Shown: positions 52,087-62,342 of the stretch, in pieces
Layout: each line of letters starts with the position of its first letter
Numbering within the stretch: position 1 is the stretch's first letter
Source: Limnephilus marmoratus
Taxonomy: Eukaryota; Arthropoda; Insecta; Trichoptera; Limnephilidae
DNA length: 64,000 nucleotides
NCBI GenBank assembly: GCA_917880885.1
Contig: OU862908.1
Span: forward strand, 7,538,501-7,602,500
Reading direction: 5' to 3'
Made by a program: the position numbers and the translations under genes
The notes under the pieces: generated by a model
What the model was told of the DNA's origin: nothing
The model's input: only the letters and a program-made list of their open reading frames with translations
Database searches by the model: none

Positions 52087-52250
52087 CAGTGATAGATTTA
52101 TACTTTTCATAAGTATAGGCAGCTTCATTTGCGCCGCCCCTTCCTCCTTCTTAGAAGTTGCCACCTATCATAATCACTCTCTTGTAGGCTGCCTATACAC
52201 TGCCACCCCTAGGCCGCGGCCTATACGGCCTATTGACAAATCCAGTTCTG
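52087..52250. mobile_element. 164-bp hAT-like MITE
   Basis: Ends CAGTGATAGATTTAT and (inverted) CAGAACTGGATTTGTC. Flanks TCCACCCC and CCCAACCC match at 6 of 8 positions, as for an aged 8-bp duplication. Confidence 0.55.
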
Positions 52251-52998
52251 CCCAACCCTCAGACCCTTTTCCTTCCCAGAACTTCCTATCCTTCCTTTCC
52301 ATAAAAAGACCCTCCACACACAGGCCCGGACTGGGACCATTTGGGGCCCTCCGCTAAAACCTGTAAAGGGGCCCCCTAACGTGGGGTGGGGGGGGGGGCT
52401 CCAGAAAACGGGGGGTCCGGGGACCTCCCCCGGATAATTTTTGAAAATTAGGTGCTTGAAAACAATGAAAAAGCGTTTCTACGCTATATTGGCACCTATA
52501 AAGAAGAAGAAATTCAGATACGAATATTATGATTTTCGACTTTTGTTGGCTTTATTATTTATTGAAATACATACAGGCCACCTCAGAACAGGAAATCCTA
52601 GTGAGGAGGTCTGTGAAAAAAAAAAGAATCTATACTTATTATATACATCATACATACATGTACAAACCTTGTTATTGAAATTAATAATAAAAAAAATAAT
52701 AAAAAAAATAAGGTATATTTAGGATACCACAACACTACTAAACACATGCTGTAGAACTGCCAATAATTATAACGGAGTTCAAAATAAAGGGCAGGATTTT
52801 ATTCACACCAAAGCATTAATGAATTATGTCAAAATTATTTGTGTAGTAAAAATAATGACAAACGGATTTTAGGGATTAGAAAAATAATAATAACATTTAA
52901 AAAAAAAATCCCGTGTGTTTAACAGTTTACAATGTTGTATACTAGAATAGAAGGGGCTTAACTTAACTGAAATGATTCGACATTTTGCTTCCCTAGCC

Positions 52999-54800
52999 CT
53001 AAAGTAACAGTTTCTTTGTAAGCAACGCACTTGTTAAAGCTACTTCATCTATTATTTTATTTTTGTCCAAATTATAAAATAAATCCCTCTCAACATTAAT
53101 AAAAAGCAGACTGGAGATAAGATCTTGGCCTAAGGACGACCGAAGTCGATTTTTGACGATTTTAAGTTTAGAAAAAACTCGTTCACTTGTGACTTGGGTA
53201 CAAGGTATGGAAAGAACAAATTTATATACAATATACAGGTTGGTAAACAGTCCAGTTTGAGTAAGTTCAAACAGAACAGAAAAAGCACATGTCAAACACT
53301 GGAAACATTGTCTATTTTCAGAGCAGTAAATGTCAGCATTGTCAGCACAAATCGTCTTCTTCGTCACTGCATCTGTCTCCGTAGTTCTCAGTGGACTCTG
53401 CCGCTATGAAGTTGCTGCATTGTTGTGCAAACCGTCGCAGCTCTATCAACAGCCGACTTCTTTCAATTTTACACAGTTTATAAACAATGTGCACAGCTTC
53501 TGTGGGAAACGTTTGGACTTTCAAGATAAAGTCAAACTTTTTGGGGTCCAACCAGGGCCGGATTAACCATGTCGGGGCCCCTAGGCAACGCACGTCTCGG
53601 GTCGGTTTTCTCGCAAACAATATTTCTGAAGTTTGTGAACATCATAACTATTATAACTCAAAATCTTGACTTGACTTGACTTGACCGATGCGATGAGTTT
53701 TTTTTACCATTTTATAATAACAAATTCACCGAAATTTTTTAGCGAAAATCGCGTTTTTCACTTCAAAATGCTGCCAAAAAAAAAAAAAAAAATCGAAAAA
53801 AACTCCCTCTGACTACCTAGGAAAACATATTACGTTACTTGGTGCATGCAAATAGAATGTATAGTTTTTTAATGTGTTTTCAACCAGGTTGAAAAACGTA
53901 TTAAAAAACTCTTGAGAAAAACGCTTTCAAAGTTTTGCTGAGGATAATTCAACATACAAACTGTTTAAAACGGTTTCATATAAAATGCTGTATCTCCATC
54001 AATTTTACCAATTTCCTCAAATAGTGAGAGCATTATTAACAATGCATCTTTCAGAAAATGAAATTTTTTTTTTTGCAGTGTCAAAGCCTTGTTTAGGATT
54101 TGACCAAGGGAACATGGTGGCGTTTAGAGGCCCCCAGAGTCGTGTGAACTGAATAAAAAACTTGTAAAATTACATCAACTTCACTAAGGGGGAAGCTTGT
54201 ACAACATTTATATTTTAAACATATAATTAGAAATAAAACAAAACAAATGCCAATATAAACCACACACGGCACCTTCAATCACTTCAGATACTTAATGTTG
54301 TAATGTTGCAACAAAAAGAAGGAAAAAAAAGTAAAATACAACTATTATTATATATTCGTTTAATTATAGACTTTTTATTTATTGTTTGTGCATGATATGA
54401 ACATTGGTTATTTATTGGGTTATAAGCTAATTATTATTCTAATTTGTTGTTTTCTTTAATGCGTGTACCTAATGTTATTAACCTGTAAATGTTTCTAATA
54501 AAAAAGATGAAAACATCTTGAAAACTGACTTTTTCCGAAACTTCTTTGCTCACCAATTGAAGCAAGCCAGTTTTTCTCGGGACGCGGGACCTCTAGCCGA
54601 TGCGGGGCCCCTAGGCAGTTGCCTAATCTGCCTAATGGATAATCCGGTACTGGGTCCAACCAAGAGCAATCCTCTAAAAAAGTCTTTGTTTGCTCAAAAT
54701 CTTTCTTCAATACTCATCCTCGCACAGTCTAAAATATCAAAATATACAATTTTGTAATGGTGAACTGTTGAAATAGAGTCAGTTTCATCTTTTGATTTTT
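52999..54800 (-). pseudogene. hAT transposase (ZMYM1-like), C-terminal half, interrupted
   Basis: Exon-like pieces in minus order: about 54800-54653 (ARMSIEERF, a stop, QTKTFLEDCSWLDP), the nested element, then 53552-53342 (KKFDFILKVQTFPTEAVHIV, LRRFAQQCSNFIAAES), a frameshift near 53345, then to a TAG at 52999 (FELTQTGLF, IPCTQVTSERVFSKLKIVKN, RLRSSLGQDLISSLLFINVE). The last block is the hAT dimerisation domain. The N-terminal zinc finger and most of the catalytic RNase H-like domain are missing. Confidence 0.85.
53553..54652. mobile_element. 1.1-kb non-autonomous hAT element nested in the hAT transposase
   Basis: Ends CAGGGCCGGATTAACC and (inverted) CAGTACCGGATTATCC; an exact 8-bp duplication GGTCCAAC at 53545-53552 and 54653-54660 lies in transposase codons for LDP. 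Sub-terminal GGGGCCCCTAGGCA is inverted near both ends. No transposase inside. Contains a TTGAC microsatellite at 53666-53687 and a poly-A near 53775-53790. Confidence 0.95.
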
Positions 54801-55019
54801 CACCGGGCACTACTAACAAGACAATTTTTTTTTGTACGTTTTGTGGGGCCCCTTCGGGGCCCCCTCACGCCGGGGGCCCTCCGCGATCGCGGACCTGCGG
54901 ACCTGGCCAGTCCGGGCCTGTCCACACAGCTTTCCCAAAGATGACATAGGAACTGAGGGATTATGTTTTTTCACGGCCACCTGTGTGGAGCTAATGTAAA
55001 AAAAAATATGTCATATTGC

Positions 55020-55260
55020 AAAACTGTTTTAAACTTTTTTCCACTTAATTTATTGGACCGTTACCGGTTTCAGCGTATTAAGGCCATCTTCAGACTGGTG
55101 AAAAAAAAATTTAAACTGTGAAAACAAATTATTATAATGGGAATCCACCACGAATTACCAATATCAAAAATACAAATATTAAAAACATTTCACAAAATAT
55201 TAATGTTTAATTTAATAATAGGAAAACATTATAAAAACTTTGTAAAATATTGTATCATTA
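55020..55260 (-). repeat. Penelope-type end with hammerhead-like motif
   Basis: The minus strand at 55060-55095 reads CTGAAGATGGCC, then CTGAAACCGGTAACGG. This CTGAAGA...GAAACCGGTA pattern is characteristic of Penelope terminal repeats. Flanking AT-rich DNA is not informative. Confidence 0.55.
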
Positions 55261-55437
55261 AATATATTCAAATTCAAGCAACGAATACATTGTCCCTTTT
55301 TCGCTAAAAACAATAAGTAAGCGAATGGATACAAAAGTCTGTTTCTCGGCATCCCGGTGACGTTACTGTCGGAAATCTATGCACATATATAAAAAAAATT
55401 ATATAAAAATTATAAATATATATATATACAATATTTT
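55261..55437. other. AT-rich spacer
   Basis: Nothing recognised. Confidence 0.3.
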
Positions 55438-55798
55438 TTCTTCCCAACCGCCCGCAGCCAGTGAAAATATGGCATCCACTATTGGGGTGGTTGTGAGTCT
55501 CAAGTGGAGGGGGAAAGAGGACAGTGAGGAAGTACCTGGCTATTCAGAGCTGGTCATCAAACACGGCTAAGCCATTTCAAGCAAAATTTCGATTCTGAAT
55601 GGTTGTCTTTCACAAAGTCGAAATTGAACGTAATTACCACTCTGGAAGGTGCCGCAAATACACTATATATTGTGAATATATTAGATAAATTGTGAAATAA
55701 CACAAATTAAATAAATAAAATTGGTTTGCTCGCGCCGGATTCGAACCCGCCACCTTTGGATTCGTAGCCAAAGATCGTAACCACTCAACCGCCAGTAA
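55438..55798 (-). mobile_element. tRNA-derived SINE, same body as 31577-31996
   Basis: Minus strand: head GGCGGTTGAGTGGTTACGAT with box B GGTTCGAATCC, an ACG-like anticodon loop, then AATTTGTGTTATTTCACAA, CCTTCCAGAGTGG, CAACCATTCAGAATCGAAA, TAGCCGTGTTTGATGACCAG, AATAGCCAGGTACTTCC. Its head differs from that at 31577. Confidence 0.85.
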
Positions 55799-55849
55799 TC
55801 AGGTTAAGTCTTGGTTAAGTGCATGTTGTTTGTGTTAACGCAAATGTGC

Positions 55850-55990
55850 TATGTGGATAAATTGTGAAATATCACAAATTAAACAAATAAAATTTGATTG
55901 CTCACGCCGGATTCGAACCCGCCATCATCGGATTCGAACCCGCCCTCACCAAAGATCTTAACCACTCAACCGCCAGTAAACAGATTAAGT
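55850..55990 (-). repeat. Second SINE head fragment
   Basis: Minus strand: GGCGGTTGAGTGGTTAAGAT, box B GGTTCGAATCC twice, then AATTTTATTTGTTTAATTTG. A head-only copy beside the full SINE, with the box B region duplicated. Confidence 0.7.
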
Positions 55991-56575
55991 GCGTGTTGTT
56001 TGTGTTGAGTATAATTGTGCAATCTTTACTCGTGTAAACGGGTGGTTCGGAGTGTATCCCACTCTGAACGGCCGTTATTGCATAGATTTGAGATGACGAT
56101 AATGTGATTAAGGTGCGAGCCTCCAGGCCGTCCTGTCCAGTGTCCAGTGTCCAGTGTCTCGCACGGAGGACAAGCTAGTACGACTGCGACCGGTGTAATC
56201 TGTTAGCCGGCGAATAAAGTGCGGGGGTGACGATAAAGACGTAAGTGGTCTCGACCGCTGGGGAACCCAAGTTTAGCCTCGCATCTTGGACATGTTATTG
56301 TAAATTAAACTTGGCTTCTGTCTTACACAGGCCTATGATTTAAGAATATTAAACTACTGCCTACGCTCGCTATCACAGCGCTCCGGCTCTTCAGCTTCAG
56401 TAGCGGCGAGATGGTTTAATAAAATCTAACATTTATTTATTTACACCCAAACTGAGCTATATATTTAAAATTTTATCAGCAGAATAGGCATATCATGTAA
56501 TACAGTACCTATATAATGCGGCAATGTAATTAAAATTCCAATTAAAAACATATCTGTGTTTTCATCACGTTTTCT
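55991..56575. other. GC-richer unassigned segment
   Basis: 56030-56300 is GC-rich with GTCCAGTGTCCAGTGTCCAG, a poly-A-like AATAAA at 56213 and a donor-like ACGTAAGT at 56239. It could be an LTR remnant or untranslated exon; I cannot decide. No ORF. Confidence 0.35.
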
Positions 56576-56578
56576 AAT

Positions 56579-57150
56579 GTTTTTTTTTTTTTTTTTTTTT
56601 TTAATTGTACAACAGATTTTTTATCCAATTACTGTACAATTTTCTCATTTTGACAGTCTTAACACCTAGGAAGATGATTATTATACAAAAAAATCTTAAG
56701 GCTATCTAAAGAAGAGTTATATATATCTAGTGTTTCCGATATTTCGTTCAACAGCACCATTCCTCTTGTCATGCTATGCTATGCTAGAACATCTGTTCTG
56801 CCGTATGGTATTTTGAACAAGTCGTGTCGACGACTACGGCTGAAATTTTCAGGCACATATAAGCCATAACATTCCAAGAGGAATGGGCTGTCAATACGAT
56901 TATGGATTATGTTAAAACTAAGAATTGCAAGATTTGCATAACGTCTAGTTTCCAAGCTAAATCTATCTGTTGCCTCAAGTAATTCCATATGGTGCATGAA
57001 TCTCGGGTACGTTCCATTCATCCGCATATAGACATACCTAAGGAACTTTTTCTGAATTTGTTCTAGCATATTAATATATTTAGCTTGGTGCGGAGTCCAC
57101 ACACCACTAGCATACTCCAGCTTACTTCTTATGACTCCATCGAACATAAC
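56579..57150 (-). pseudogene. 5'-truncated LINE RT C-terminus
   Basis: Poly-A tail (T at 56580-56602). The minus frame from 57147 reads MFDGVIRSKLEYASGVWTPH, MLEQIQKKFLRYVYMRMNG, HHMELLEATDRFSLETRRYA, then a TAG after GRTDVLA and HSMTRGMVLLNEISETLDIY beyond it. Same family as 29975-30240. Confidence 0.8.
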
Positions 57151-57648
57151 CTCACTGCCAATAGTTAAATAAGATAATTGCCATTATTGAGTCTGTTATT
57201 TTCATGAATCTACCTTTCGGGCAACCTTACAATTTTAGTAAAATATGTGTGTTGCGCCATCCGCTAAATCCGTTATTTATCATAATCAACACACTTACTA
57301 AAGGGATAAATTTGAGTGACTATACCTGCGATACTGAGGACGGGTTGTTTCACAGAATTTGAACAATTCTTCAAATTGTAAAGTCAATATTTCGGTTCTG
57401 TGAAAGTTTTATTCATGTTCGGTTGTTATGCAAGTACGTAGGTACTATGAAATAACTGGCCCATGATGAACTAACAACAGAACTTAAATTTTACTTTAAA
57501 ATTTGATGAATTGTTCAAATTCTTTTAAGAACCCGTATTAAATGTGTTGAAAATTCGGTCTAATCAGAAAGCACTGCTTTATTAACCGAAATCTAAAATA
57601 AGTTTAGAAAATCGTTTGGATATTTTCCTTGATGTATTTTAATATAAA
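57151..57648. other. Intergenic spacer
   Basis: 57345-57400 and 57490-57530 share inverted GAATTTGAACAATTC-like words. No gene. Confidence 0.4.
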
Positions 57649-58094
57649 TTAGCTGGTACCCGGCATGCGTTGCTAAGCCATTTAATAAAAATAAAATCTC
57701 CCGGGTCCCCTTCCCCTCTCGTGTTCCCACTTCGCCTCCTCCACCTTCCCTCTCCCCACTCCCCCCTTCCCCCGTCCCGCAAACCCCCCTCCCGAGCTCC
57801 CCTCCCCCTCTCCCAGGTTTCCACCCCCCCTCCCGCGAACCCCCTACCAGAGTTCTCCTCCCCCCTCCCGCATTCGATGCATTCATTCGCAGTACATTCA
57901 GTTTTCAAATAACTCGCGTGCCACCTATTGCAATTTTTTTATACAAAATTCATTATGCCAGTGCTCACCAGTAGTTTTATACAAACCTTGTCCTGACAAT
58001 AATGAACACAAAAAAAGAATTATCCAATTTGGTGCAGTGGTTCGGAAGTTATGCGCGTACATACATTTCGGCGATTCATTTTTATTTACATGGA
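57649..58094 (-). mobile_element. Short non-autonomous Helitron with exact ends
   Basis: Minus strand begins TCCATGTAAATAAAAATG, CGCCGAAATGTATG, and ends CATGCCGGGTACCAGCTAA; flanking bases give A|TC...CTAA|T. The 446 bp include a long C-rich tract (57710-57870 plus) responsible for spurious Gly-rich ORFs. No protein. Confidence 0.85.
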
Positions 58095-58755
58095 TTTGTA
58101 TAAAAGCCAGTGGAAATCTCATAAATATTTTGCATGTCCCTTTAATAATATAAGTAGGTATACGTTTTATTTAATTAATAGTGAAAAATACATACTCAAA
58201 CTACGAGAGATGTTTTTAAAATTACGAAAATGGTTGAACCCTTTGGTTGAACCTAATATTAAATTGAGTCTTGTAGATAACTCTTACTGTGTTATTACTG
58301 GTTATATCAAAAAATTACAAACTTCATAACATTCCTTTCATACAAACCAAAATTAATAATACCCCCGTAATAAACCCGCACGCGCCGCCCTTCTTTTAGC
58401 GGCCATCCAATTTCTCATCGGGGATACTGAGAGCCGCCTGTACCTCACTTGTTTTTCTTATAATTTTTTAATTATAATTGTCCATCGAACGATTGGCTCA
58501 ACAAATCATTTGAGAATTCCTCTACCCGCCGTAGTTAGCCTCCCGTGTTCTGGAATGTTATCAGATGTAGGAGACGATTCATTTACCGCTGGGCCGGAAA
58601 GTTTCCTTATATTGTACCACTCGCAGAGGTTTTTTAGTCGAATTAGGATTACGGAATGTGATCACCGCAGGTATGGCTTAAATATCAAACTACTATTAAT
58701 AAATAAACTTCATGATGCTATCTGCAAAAAGTTACAAACAAAGCATTAAATAAAA
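58095..58755. other. Intergenic, no gene
   Basis: ORFs of 80-92 codons here show no family resemblance. Confidence 0.4.
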
Positions 58756-58761
58756 AATCAG

Positions 58762-59312
58762 TGTGTGCGATTCACACCCGGTAGAAGTAAAATCTTCAGA
58801 AAACTAAAATAGACAAGAGTGGTGAGACTACGAAGCATGGTTTTTCCATATTTTTGTCGTAATTTTCCAGTGCACCTTTTCCTATACATTTTATATAGTA
58901 TTTATATTTTCTTTTCGGATTCGTTAGATGTCGCTTTCTTTTGTGTTTTCTTTTGAGTTCATTTTGGAGTGGTTTGAAGATTGGACATTGATTTTACAAA
59001 AACCAAAATTTGATTTTTTTTTTATTTCGTAAGATTCGAACCTTGGTCCTTGGTCGGCTTGGTCGTTAAGGTTCGTTAGGCGATTTATACCCCCAGACTA
59101 AAGGAGACTTGCGTTGGACCGTGGATTTGTCGTATTATATTGGAACCGAGTACCCGCAAAATAAATATTATTGCTATCTCATTCTCTCGCAGGCTAAATC
59201 CTATAGATTATAGATGATTCATGTGTTTGTCTATTTTTAGTGTCGCAAGCTTCCGTTTCATCGATTTTTAAATCACAAGGGTGCTAAAGAAATTTTCCCT
59301 TCAAAACTGCTC
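58762..59312 (-). mobile_element. GAAGT-family element with internal tRNA-like segment
   Basis: Ends GTGTGCGATTCACACCCGG / AGTAAAATCTTCAG and CATCGATTTTTAAATCAC / TGCTAAAGAAATTTTCC match the GAAGT family inverted. The interior, 58840-59160, read on minus, has CCAAGGTTCGAATCTTACG (box B-like), ATCAATGTCCAATCTTCAAA and GCGACATCTAACGAATCC, homologous to 63690-63805. Confidence 0.65.
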
Positions 59313-60260
59313 TTGGAACAGTAAAATTCAACAAAATTTACAAATCGTAAACTTGTGACAGATCTACGAGTAGGTACCAAGAATCCCATGCAGTGTAAAA
59401 TTTGTCTATAAAAACATAGCAACTCGAACCCTCGATTCGTACGGCTCGTATCTTTTATGAATGCCAGACATTACGCTAAAAGACAATTTCACGAAAGTTT
59501 GAACCCTGAAATTTCCAAAGTCGGATAACCAACTATGTTTTATCTGTCGTACATATACAAGCATACATACAAGGTAAGGTCATAAATATAGAAAAGGAAA
59601 GTAAAAGTTTGGTAGGTACCTACCGAAATATAACTTTCGGTTACTAAAAATTTCTTAGCAATTTTCGCAATTGGTTAGGTATATAAAGAGCTTTAACACT
59701 GCATTGCAAGTATCATGATGTCATCCGATAAATTGTTAAAATTCTTGATTACCTACTGCCGAAATTTTGGCTTTCGGGGTTTTGGGAAGCTGGTCTAAAA
59801 TGAAACAGGGCACCTTTGTTTGACTACGAAAATAAATAAAAAAATTACAGATGGATTAGTAGTTACTTTGACTACACTAGGCAGTAGGCAGTAGACACCC
59901 CAGTCTGATTAATAAAAAGAGTTTAAAAAAATACGTTGACTATAAAGTATACGAAAGAAATAAGAATATCGGGTAATATTGGGGTACCTAACCGGTATCT
60001 CCGTTGGGCCTGTATTTTATACAACTTTTCGACGATCATCGGCCGCGCAAGGATGTTCACCGCCCCGAGCAGATTATTACATTTATTATATTCTCGTGGA
60101 AGTGGATAGGTACCCAATTTGAAGAGCGAGCCCACGATCTAAAACGCGCTTGACCTGAAGCTTGTAATTTTTTCGTACCCTCGCGGTGGCCATGCAATTT
60201 AACACACAAAGTAGCTAATTTTATATACATAACATCTAGATAGCCCGAAATAAAAGCAGC
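59313..60260. other. Intergenic, one complex island
   Basis: 59960-60200 has a mixed composition (ACGATCATCGGCCGCGCAAG, CACCGCCCCGAGCAG) and is not repeated in the window. A 70-codon minus ORF across it is not recognised. Confidence 0.4.
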
Positions 60261-60265
60261 TGAGC

Positions 60266-60512
60266 AATTCGACTACCCGAAGAACAACGTCGGATGTGCG
60301 ATTTTGTAGTTCTGCAGTAGAGCTGTTTATCACTGTTTTGAGATCAAGAAATATAACGTTGTTTTGATATTTTGCATTTCATTTCATTTTGTTAAAAATC
60401 CCAAAAATACAGACTTGTACGCTATCAAAACAAGACAATAAATACGCCAACACAAGATTTTCAATTCTTAGCAGATCTGACATTGTTCTTCGGGAGTCGG
60501 GACCGTCGAATT
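60266..60512. repeat. 247-bp imperfect foldback
   Basis: AATTCGAC and CCCGAAGAACAA at 60266-60288 are inverted at 60483-60512, with nine extra bases in the right arm. Possibly a small MITE. Confidence 0.5.
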
Positions 60513-60584
60513 ATTCCTACAAATATCAAGAGAATTATAAATACTTTCTGCCGCATTTGTTTAAATTGATAATGTAGTTAAAAA

Positions 60585-61022
60585 CATTTTTTACATTAGC
60601 TCCACACAAGAAATCCAAAGAAAATAATTCCATCTTTGGGGATGCTGTGTGGAGGGTGTTTTTAGGAAAAGATGGATAGGAAGTTCTGGAATGGAAAAAT
60701 GTTTGAGGGGTGGATAGGAATCTGGGGGTCAGTTGTCCAGGAGTGACTGATTAATCCATCCCTCCCACTGAAGTGCAAGGCGGTGTTCCGAGAGAGTCCT
60801 GCTGGAGAGGTTAAAAGGTCTCCTTCAACCAGTCTCTCCCGATCCGGCACCATGCAGTTGGTGGGCAAACACATCCGCCGCTAAGATCCGGACAAACCTC
60901 ATGAGCCCGGGCACCCCTATAAGTCACCAAATGTAGCAACCTATTTGGGGTGACCTTTGACAGAAGTTGGTTATCCAATAAATGGTTCCCGAGGAGGCGG
61001 TACCCATACCTGCCTCCCAAAT
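60585..61022 (-). mobile_element. LINE-tailed repeat, copy h (most complete)
   Basis: Uninterrupted 438-bp copy. Read on minus: GGAGGCAGGTATGGGTACCG, GGGAACCATTTATTGGATAA, ATTTGGTGACTTATAGGGG, ATCTTAGCGGCGGATGTG, AACCTCTCCAGCAGGACTC, CTGACCCCCAGATTCCTATC, CCCTCCACACAGCATCCCC, CTTGTGTGGAGCTAATG, A-rich end. Outer stem CTCCACACA / TGTGTGGAG retained; the inner stem has a different sequence (ATCC-AAAGA / TCTTTGGGGAT). Confidence 0.9.
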
Positions 61023-61500
61023 TTTAGTTTCATGATTGCCGCAAATTTTCGTGATGTTTGCTCCTCAGTTGGATTATTGTGAACTTCAGGTACATTGATG
61101 GACACATTCAATTTTACACAACTGACCAACAACCATTATTGCATCGTAAATGGTTGTTTATTAGTTGTCGGCCTGTCTCTATTAAGTCGGAATAGTTATT
61201 ATTTCGTAAACAGAGTTCATGTTCCCTGATTCTGATTTTAAAATTTAAAGTAGTCATACATGCATACTGTGCGTCACCAGCGTCACAATCATTACATTCT
61301 AAAGTGCATTTCCCGTTAAATTAAAATATATGTAACAAATGTATGTAAATGGAAAATAAAACTCTTTAAAACAAAATGTCTGGAAATTGTTCCATAGCCC
61401 AAGAAATATAAAACATTGTGAACCGAAGATACCTGTATCAAAAATATTTTTCATTTAGAAGGGAATATTCCACATTAAGCATATTTTCGCGACCAAAAGT
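61023..61500. other. Intergenic, nothing recognised
   Basis: Includes a short inverted TGGTTGTT / AACAACCA near 61127-61160. Confidence 0.4.
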
Positions 61501-61509
61501 ATTATGGTG

Positions 61510-61690
61510 ATTTTTTTTGGCATATTATGCCGTGTTGTGCTACCTCCTAATTTAGCCAATATTAGCCATTTATTAAAAAGTCTGCCCTAATGATGGACAC
61601 TGTAACGCTCTCGAAGAAGGAGGTAGCGCAACACGGCAAAATACCCCAAAAATATATCGCAATAATGTTACTTTTAGTTCTATTTCGGAC
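61510..61690. repeat. Penelope motif-A inverted repeat
   Basis: GCATATTATGCCGTGTTGTG with CTACCTCC at 61520-61548 is inverted at 61622-61645 (GGAGGTAGCGCAACACGGCA). Between lies CTAATGATGGACACTGTAAC and TCGAAGAAGG, a degraded hammerhead-like core. Confidence 0.6.
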
Positions 61691-61749
61691 ATTTATGTAT
61701 ACAAAACCCTTAAAATCATTAGTTATCTCTACTATATGATTATTTTGCA

Positions 61750-62096
61750 GCTAACTAACTATTTCTCCGAAGGAGGATGGACGGACTATCAACTCGGTCA
61801 TGGCACTCACTCCTTGCTTCATTCACATTCACTCGTACTCTTCTAATATTCTGACTCTTAACGTGGCCCTTAAGTATCATTCATATGATCGTGCTATGTC
61901 TTCCACGGGCGTCCCCGACATCTTTTACCATTCACATTTGTGTCGTATTCTCTCCTTTCTCCCTTATTACTTATCTATTGTGTCTTCTTCCCAAACAGGT
62001 GCTTGTAGAATACGCTGGATAGAATCACCCAGCGCTTGCCACCTCGTGAACTTTCACCAACCTGTCCCATTGTCTTGTCTATATTTTGTCATATTA
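61750..62096. other. Unassigned, upstream of repeat F
   Basis: A 115-codon ORF (61800-62147) is His/Ser-rich and unlike known proteins; it runs into the repeat and is not considered a gene. Confidence 0.4.
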
Positions 62097-62300
62097 ACAC
62101 ATATTGTATCTGTATTTCCCGCTAAGCACTTGCATACTGCTTACTAACAACGTATGCAGGGACATTGGAGGTCTAGTTTCGTTATCAAATGTAGAGTCGT
62201 TTTTACCAAAAAAATTAGAGTCCCTGCAAGAGCCTTGAAGGGGTAACCATCTGTTACCTATACCAGGGCGGGTAAGTGGTGGGTCCTCCAATGTTCTCCT
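62097..62300 (+). repeat. Dispersed repeat F, copy 2
   Basis: Matches 44163-44330; this copy has an extra GAGTCCCTGCAAGAGCCTTG segment (62218-62237) before the shared TATACCAGGGCGGGTAAG. Confidence 0.7.
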
Positions 62301-62342
62301 TTCTTCGTTAATTCACATTTTCAGCTACTCTGGAAATACGAC

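Larger units (their letters stand above)
52321..54920 (-). mobile_element. 2.6-kb hAT element with broken transposase
   Basis: Terminal repeats CAGGCCCGGACTGG / CCAGTCCGGGCCTG and an exact 8-bp duplication TCCACACA at 52313-52320 and 54921-54928, the hAT hallmark. The minus strand carries transposase remnants. A second hAT element sits inside at 53553-54652. Confidence 0.95.
51666..55005 (+). mobile_element. LINE-tailed repeat, copy g, split by three or four insertions
   Basis: Starts TACCGTCGCTCCGGGAACC, continues TGGTTCGCTACGTTTG, CGGATTCATGAGGTGAGG, CTCTCCAGCCGGACTC, CCGCAGTGGGAGGGATG, CCCCAGTTTCCTATCC, CTTCCTATCCTTCC, ACCCTCCACACA, and after the hAT insertion ends CAGCTTTCCCAAAGATGACA, CTGTGTGGAGCTAATGTAAAA. 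Interruptions: about 51822-51975, 52087-52250 and 52321-54920. Confidence 0.85.

Noticed and set aside
55735..55798. tRNA-Arg(ACG) gene on the minus strand
   Set aside because: The anticodon loop is irregular and the sequence continues into a SINE body.
56030..56300. LTR of a retrotransposon
   Set aside because: AATAAA and GC-rich context are suggestive, but no TG...CA ends, primer binding site or partner LTR were found.
57593..57908. Gly/Arg-rich minus-strand ORFs
   Set aside because: Product of a C-rich low-complexity tract inside a Helitron.
61800..62147. 115-codon plus ORF as a host gene
   Set aside because: It runs into dispersed repeat F and has no recognisable domain.
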